A DNA stretch of 64,000 nucleotides from G963668345 sp965226215. Lineage in GTDB: Bacteria > Acidobacteriota > Terriglobia > Bryobacterales > UBA6623. Each line of letters begins with the position of its first letter. Positions within the stretch are counted from its first letter, which is position 1. The stretch lies in assembly GCA_965226215.1 (NCBI GenBank), contig CBDDCH010000002.1, forward strand, positions 868,001-932,000. Reading direction: 5' to 3'. The notes under the pieces were generated by a model. The model was not told where the DNA came from, searched no databases, and worked only from the letters and a program-made list of their open reading frames with translations. Made by a program: the position numbers and the translations under genes. Below are positions 59,307 through 64,000 of the stretch, in pieces.

Positions 59307-60473
59307 GAGTGTTCGCGCTCTGGCGGCTCGGCTTGACATGGCTGGTGGCGCGGCTGGGATCGGCCCTGACGCCAGCGGTCGCCGCTGTGCGGCCGACCCG
59401 GTGGCACCGTTAAGTGCGGCTCTTCGGTGGTTGTGGTAGATCGGTTCGGTGTAGTCTCCAACAGCTCCGCGGTGGAGCGCGGCGGAGACTTCTTGGATTC
59501 CCTGTCTGAGCGATGTGCTGCTATCGAATCCCAATACGTCGTGGATTTTGTCGAAGCAAACGCGATAGTCTCTTTGGTCCGAGTTGGTTTCGTAGACGAC
59601 GGAGACCTCGGGGAGGAGACGACCGATCGTTCGGGCTACATCGATGAGTTGGTGGTTGGTTTCGTTGGATCCCACGTTAAAGATCTGGCCGCTCACTTTC
59701 CACAAGGGTGCTTCCAGCACCCGGCAAAACGCGGAGCCAACATCGCGCACGTGAACGAAGGGTCGCCACTGGTCCGAGTTATAGACAACGATCTTGCCTT
59801 CGATCTGCGCCTTTGCTGTCAGTAGATTCACGGCCAGGTCGAACCTAGGGCGATGGGACCAGCCGAACGCGGTTCCAATTCGTAAGACTGTCGGATGGAG
59901 GCTGTCGCTCGCGGAAGCCAGCAAGATTTTCTCGGAATCGGCCTTGGTCGCCCCGTACAGTGAAACCGGTCGCGGGATCGCCGTCTCATCAACGGTGTGC
60001 CTGCTCGCTCCGTAGACGCTGCAGGTGGAAGCGAAAACCACCCTCGATAGGCCCAGATCCTTCGCAGTCTGTGCGACCAGCGCAGTGGCCTCATAGTTGG
60101 TTTCCAAGGTCGCTCGCTCGTCGAGGGCACAGGCAGGGTCTCCGACAATCGCACCCAAGTGGATGACCGCATCCATCTGCTGCGTTGCTTTCGCGAGGAT
60201 ATGGACGTTCCGGAAGTCCCCTGGGAGTAATTCAAAACCGGGCAACAAGGACAAATCAAGGATCGGTTCCCGGCCGAACATCAACCGATCGAGAACCCGA
60301 ACTCGGTAGCCGCGGGCGAGCAACTGTCTCACCAGGACGCTGCCGATATAGCCGGCTCCACCGATGACGAGGATGTTTTCGACCCGGCGGTTTGAAAACA
60401 CGGTTTTGGGAGCAGTCGACACAAACTCGGCGTCCGCCGGGTCACGCGGCCGGGTGGCTAGTGGACCTACCAT
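59304..60473 (-). CDS. NAD-dependent epimerase/dehydratase (extended SDR)
   Basis: A 389-residue sugar-nucleotide-type SDR. The NAD loop is ILVIGGAGYIGSVLVRQLL. FASTCSVYGA has the catalytic Ser/Thr, and SLYGATKADSEK the Tyr-x3-Lys. DQWRPFVHVRDVGSAFCRVL and FNVGSNETNHQLIDVARTIG are later family blocks. The last 40 residues (from about HRRAALNGAT) are Ala/Arg/Pro-rich and look like read-through into repeat DNA, which then supplies the stop. It belongs to the surface-polysaccharide cluster. The start may instead be a GTG 17 codons in. Confidence 0.88.
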   Translation of the reverse strand: MVGPLATRPRDPADAEFVSTAPKTVFSNRRVENILVIGGAGYIGSVLVRQLLARGYRVRVLDRLMFGREPILDLSLLPGFELLPGDFRNVHILAKATQQMDAVIHLGAIVGDPACALDERATLETNYEATALVAQTAKDLGLSRVVFASTCSVYGASRHTVDETAIPRPVSLYGATKADSEKILLASASDSLHPTVLRIGTAFGWSHRPRFDLAVNLLTAKAQIEGKIVVYNSDQWRPFVHVRDVGSAFCRVLEAPLWKVSGQIFNVGSNETNHQLIDVARTIGRLLPEVSVVYETNSDQRDYRVCFDKIHDVLGFDSSTSLRQGIQEVSAALHRGAVGDYTEPIYHNHRRAALNGATGSAAQRRPLASGPIPAAPPAMSSRAARARTL

Positions 60474-60581
60474 TTTGGGAAGCGTGTTCTTGAAGTCGAT
60501 CGACCAGCGCCGGTCAGCGCTTTAGCAGGTTGTTGATAAACTCGGCTGCCGGTAGATCCACGGGCTGCTAGGGGGCGCAGT

Positions 60582-61783
60582 TTACCCAGCGGTTGCTTTC
60601 AGCCACTGTTCCGTCCGAGTTCTCAAATAGCGGTAAAACCGGTCCCGTTTAGGACGAAGAGCTTCTTCTCGATAGTCGCGCGCTCTTCTCCAATTGCGTA
60701 CAGACATAGACCGTAGGTGTTCCGGGTTACATAAGACCTCACTGATTTTTCCGGCTAGTCCTCCGACGTCGTCGGTAGCCACCAAGTCGGTTCGATCCAG
60801 CAGTTCGGGAATTCCTCCAACTCTTGACCCAATGCAGGGCAACCCGCGCGCCATCGCCTCGATCATCGCCCGTGGGAGCCCCTCCTGGCGCGAGGGGAGG
60901 ACAAACAGGTCGGCGCGGTCAAGCGCAGAGCGCACGGCATCGCGGGATGGCAACTGTCCCAGGAAGCAAACCCGGTTTGCCAGGCCGAGACGGCCGGCGC
61001 GGCTTTCGAGCGCTGCCCGCCGGCATCCCCCCCCCAACAAGGGTGAGTTCGAGATCCCAGCCGCGGCTCACACATTCGCCCACGGCATCGATGAGCACGT
61101 CGGGGGCCTTGTAAAGGTGATCGAGCGAGCCGACGATTACCAGATGAAAGGAGCGCTTCCCTGCACATAGGTCGCGAGGTTGAGTGGCGAGGAATTCCTC
61201 AGGCAGCTCGACACTCGAATACGTGGCCGTGAACGTCTTGGGCGCCGGCGGGTAGCGCTCCCTGAGCGCCCCGCCCGTGACATAGGCCGCCGCAGACGCC
61301 TTCGCGCACTGCTCTTTGAGTCGACGGCAATGGCGCCACCGGAACAAGCCCCGGAGAGGGTGGAGGCTGGCACGCGGAGAGAACGCATCGTGAGGGTCGC
61401 CAACCACTTCCACGCCGTAGGGCTGGTTGGTCGAGCGCAGCGCCGACGCCACGCAAATCGCCAGCTGGGAAGGTACCCGGAGGATGACGGCTTCCCGGCG
61501 GCCGACGGCTTGTCGGGCCCGGGAACGCACCTGAGGCGCCCGCACGAGATACTGACCAGGCCCCACGTAGTAGGGGCACCGAGGAGAAGGAGACTCCTTC
61601 CCCCCCGGCCCGCCGCCAGTTCGAGTTTGAAGTGTCTGCCTCTCGAACCCGAGCCACCACGCTCACGCCGTCAAAAGTTGTCAGATAGCGGGTGAAGAAC
61701 GAGTACGGGAACGGACCGTCGGTCCACACGTTTCGGTCGGGCGTTCGGATAAAGCGATGTTCCAGGACAACGGAAACTCTCAT
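60582..61783 (-). pseudogene. GT4-type (GT-B) glycosyltransferase with two frameshifts
   Basis: Three frames together give one protein of about 400 residues. N-terminal: MRVSVVLEHRFIRTPDRNVW and GPFPYSFFTRYLTTFDGVSV. Middle (frame change near 61573-61576, one extra base in a run of four): YYVGPGQYLVRAPQVRSRAR and SFHLVIVGSLDHLYKAPDVL. C-terminal (frame change in the nine-C run 61027-61035): RADLFVLPSRQEGLPRAMIE with the catalytic Glu motif, then GLPCIGSRVGGIPELLD. Both breaks are in homopolymers, which favours sequencing or slippage errors. It builds the surface polysaccharide together with its neighbours. Confidence 0.82.
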
Positions 61784-61809
61784 AGCTTTGCTTCCTGCGG
61801 AGCGGATGC

Positions 61810-61880
61810 GGGCACAGCATGCTGTGCCCCCACAGATCTGTTGGGCGCCCGGAAAGGTAGGGGCACGGCACGCCGTGCCC
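61810..61880. repeat. Two palindromes of the GTAGGG-hairpin class
   Basis: GGGCACAGCATGCTGTGCCC (61810-61829) is a perfect 20-base palindrome. GGGCACGGCACGCCGTGCCC (61861-61880) is nearly so and is preceded by GTAG. They lie between the glycosyltransferase and methyltransferase genes. Confidence 0.75.
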
Positions 61881-61938
61881 AAAGTTGCCGATCGTCTACC
61901 TGGCTTCTAAACATACGTGACCGAACCTATAAAGCGGG

Positions 61939-62991
61939 CTAGTTCGTCTGCAGACCACGATAGTGGCTGATGATCTCGGCATCCGAAAGGCTGCGATTGC
62001 TTTTTCTCCCTAAGAAGTAGAGCGCGGAAGCCGCGTCGATGGCCCCCGGCCGCCGGATTAGGTAGTGGTCAAAATATTTCAGCCAGAAGCCCGTCACACG
62101 GGCAAAAGCGATCGCCACCCGTCGCGCAGTCTTCGAGCGAACAAAGCTCAGCAGAAAATACTGATAGGCCCACGCCAGAGCCATGGCGGGCCCGCAGCTT
62201 GCGCCGCTCGAAACCTCTTCGAATTTTAGGAACAAACGTCTCTGTCCCACATGCGTGAATCTTGTGAAGTCGTGGCCTCCGGCGTGGACCTGCTGCATGA
62301 AGGGCGTGTCGGCGTAAACAATGCCGCCTACCTTCAGCACGCGATGGGCCTCCTCAACGCAGCGGTTGGGATCGGCGACATGTTCCAGCACGGCCTGCAT
62401 GATGACGCCGTCAAATGTTGCGTCCTCAAAGGGGATGTTGTGGGCATCGCAAATGAGGGCGGTCCGATCGCCCAAATAGACGTCGGACTCGACGAAGTGA
62501 ATTGCGGAGGTCGAAAGGATGGATTCCAACCCGGCTCCGACGGTTGCTCCGCCGATGACGAGCACGTAAGGGTTCGGAGAAACGTCTGGCAGCAGTTCGG
62601 CAAACTGTTCGTAGTTTTCCTTGGCCCGGATGTTTTTGCCGATCGTCGGCAATGCGCGGCCGGCCCGGAGCTTCGCGCTGCCCGAAGGACGCGACGAAAA
62701 CGGGTCCTTCCCGCGTTGCGGATCTTGGGGCTGAAATACGCTCGACTTCTCGTCCAGCAGTAGAGGCACACCGTCGATGACCCCGAACCGTCTTCTGCAT
62801 GTTGGGTTTAGGCAAGCGCAGCTCTCGGTCTCGCATCGGATCTTGCCCTGGCACACCGGGCAGCGCAGACGGTGCAAAACGTGGGCTAGTGGCCAGGCCG
62901 ATCCGTTTCTTGCCCGGCGAGAGTCTTGCGGCGAGTCGACCCCGACCAGTCGACAAACCTCCTCCTCACACGCTGTGGTCCCGTAGTTCAT
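61939..62991 (-). CDS. SAM-dependent methyltransferase with N-terminal zinc-ribbon-like segment
   Basis: A 350-residue protein. RCPVCQGKIRCETESCACLN, then CRRRFGVIDGVPLLLDE, resembles the Trm112-like zinc segment found before many polysaccharide-locus methyltransferases. VLVIGGATVGAGLESIL is motif I, LICDAHNIPFEDATFDGVIM motif II/III, and LEHVADPNRCVEEAHRVLKV the type-11 block. It probably methylates a sugar or lipid-linked intermediate. The TAG stop at 61939-61941 is again the edge of a CCCGC repeat. Confidence 0.85.
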   Translation of the reverse strand: MNYGTTACEEEVCRLVGVDSPQDSRRARNGSAWPLAHVLHRLRCPVCQGKIRCETESCACLNPTCRRRFGVIDGVPLLLDEKSSVFQPQDPQRGKDPFSSRPSGSAKLRAGRALPTIGKNIRAKENYEQFAELLPDVSPNPYVLVIGGATVGAGLESILSTSAIHFVESDVYLGDRTALICDAHNIPFEDATFDGVIMQAVLEHVADPNRCVEEAHRVLKVGGIVYADTPFMQQVHAGGHDFTRFTHVGQRRLFLKFEEVSSGASCGPAMALAWAYQYFLLSFVRSKTARRVAIAFARVTGFWLKYFDHYLIRRPGAIDAASALYFLGRKSNRSLSDAEIISHYRGLQTN

Positions 62992-63072
62992 GCCAACCGC
63001 ATCCAGAACAGAATCGGCAGGAACAGAGGATGTCTTTATCAGAGAAGGAGCAAAGGGCTGCTGCGGTCGGTC

Positions 63073-64000
63073 CTAACCCGTGTGGATCTCGCGAGCCCAA
63101 TCCCGGTTCTCCCGGTACCACTCGATGGCTCGTTCGATGCCCTGCTCATGGCTGAACTGCGGCTCCCAGTCAAGGCGTTCTCGCGCACGCTCGATATTCG
63201 CCCAAGTGGCGGTTACGTCCGCGGCATGGGCGGGCTCGAACTTGATTCGCGCTTGGCGTCCCACAAGGCTCTCGATCAGGCGGATGGCGTCGTTCAGGAC
63301 GACAGGTTGATCAGACCCAAGATTGATGACGTCGAAGCCGCAGGGCTTGAGCGCCGCGACGGTTCCCCGGGCGATGTCGTCGATGTAGGTGAAGTCGCGT
63401 GACTGCGTCCCGTCGCCGTAGACCAAAACGGGGCGATCTTCCACGATCCACTGGATGAAGCGGAACAAGCTCATGTCGGGTCGCCCCGCCGGACCGTAAA
63501 CCGTGAAGTAGCGGAGCACCGTGACGTCCAGTCCGTGCAAGTAGTGGTAGGTATAGCAGAGGGTTTCGGCGGCTTTTTTCGAGGCAGCATAGGGGGATAG
63601 TGGTCGGGTTGTGTCCGCGTCCTCGCGATAGGGCACGTCGTTGTGGGATCCGTAGAGGCTCGAAGTGGATGCCAGCACGAATTTTTTGACGTCGCGCTTG
63701 CGACAGAGGTCCAGGAGATTCAGGGTCCCCGTAGCGTTCGTTTCCAGGTACACCCAGGGGTCTTCGACGCTGGGCCGCACTCCGGCCCGGGCGGCAAGAT
63801 TGACGACGGCGTCGAATTTCCCCGCCGTTTCCCAAACTCTCTCGAGATCCGCTCGGTCGCGGATGTCCGCGCGATGGAATTGAAAGCCCTCGCGGGCGAG
63901 CAGGCGATCAAGCCGCCACTGTTTCAGCCGCGCGTCGTAGGCATCATTGACATTGTCGAGACCGACAACTTTGTGTTCCTGATCCAACAACAGCTCGACG
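63073..64000 (-). CDS. NAD-dependent sugar epimerase (GalE/UDP-glucuronate 4-epimerase-like), 5' end off window
   Basis: The frame runs off the right edge, so about 25 N-terminal residues with the GxxGxxG loop are missing. Visible: VVGLDNVNDAYDARLKQWRL, FDAVVNLAARAGVRPSVEDP, FVLASTSSLYGSHNDVPYRE, SPYAASKKAAETLCYTYHYL (Tyr-x3-Lys) and LDVTVLRYFTVYGPAGRPDM. The RAGVRPS and FTVYGPAGRPDM blocks point to the UDP-glucuronate 4-epimerase branch. It is part of the polysaccharide cluster with the SDR, glycosyltransferase and methyltransferase genes. Confidence 0.92.
   Translation of the reverse strand, partial: VELLLDQEHKVVGLDNVNDAYDARLKQWRLDRLLAREGFQFHRADIRDRADLERVWETAGKFDAVVNLAARAGVRPSVEDPWVYLETNATGTLNLLDLCRKRDVKKFVLASTSSLYGSHNDVPYREDADTTRPLSPYAASKKAAETLCYTYHYLHGLDVTVLRYFTVYGPAGRPDMSLFRFIQWIVEDRPVLVYGDGTQSRDFTYIDDIARGTVAALKPCGFDVINLGSDQPVVLNDAIRLIESLVGRQARIKFEPAHAADVTATWANIERARERLDWEPQFSHEQGIERAIEWYRENRDWAREIHTG

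Overview
The window is 64 kb of GC-rich chromosomal DNA from a Gram-negative, aerobically respiring bacterium. It encodes a complete aa3-type cytochrome oxidase operon, an LpxL/HtrB-type lipid A acyltransferase, outer-membrane barrels, a decaheme cytochrome and several lipoprotein or Tat signal peptides. I infer an Acidobacteriota-like host (Bryobacter/Solibacter type). The grounds are a PmoA/DUF6807 protein, the DmsE-like decaheme plus barrel pair, the order pheS-pheT-coiled coil-zapA-ymdB-like, and dense families of short dispersed palindromes. No rRNA, tRNA or marker alignment was available, so this is an inference.

Layout. 0-6 kb: truncated and frameshifted queG, a TIG-like exported protein, an HpaI-type aldolase, a GT39-like membrane glycosyltransferase, a Y1/RAYT transposase remnant, TlpA and a small barrel-like protein. 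6.4-10.1 kb: a decayed restriction-modification island. It holds a CopG-type regulator, an adenine methyltransferase with an in-frame amber codon and DPPH in place of DPPY, and a SacI-like restriction gene split by a 1415-bp IS256-family element with a perfect 8-bp target duplication. 10.5-15.3 kb: cox operon (subunits II, I, two III-like, IV and a small CxxC protein). 15.4-30 kb: ModA, aldo/keto reductase, PmoA-like protein (frameshifted), TPR protein, LpxL-like acyltransferase, HicAB, ArnT-like transferase, orphan winged helix, DUF547, phosphoesterase, GNAT and an SSS transporter. 30.3-37.4 kb: translation and division block (rpmI, rplT with a long Lys/Ala tail, pheST, zapA, ymdB-like and a second phosphoesterase). 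37.4-43 kb: Uma2, AGCS and HlyC/CorC genes, then a 0.85-kb tandem repeat array. 43-54.9 kb: YrdC/Sua5, a SIR2-TPR protein (candidate defence gene), folD, coaE, an HtrA protease (frameshifted), dtd, a DinG-like helicase, a HEAT-cyclophilin fusion and a phosphoesterase. 54.9-59.2 kb: DUF72 and a decaheme cytochrome plus outer-membrane barrel module whose barrel gene carries an in-frame TGA. 59.3-64 kb: a surface-polysaccharide cluster (two epimerases, a glycosyltransferase with two frameshifts, a methyltransferase) running off the window.

Two themes recur. First, several otherwise well-conserved genes carry a single frameshift or nonsense codon. Some of these may be sequencing errors, but the restriction-modification island shows real decay because an IS with a clean target duplication sits in it. 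Second, intergenic DNA is full of repeat families. One of them supplies the stop codon of three separate genes.
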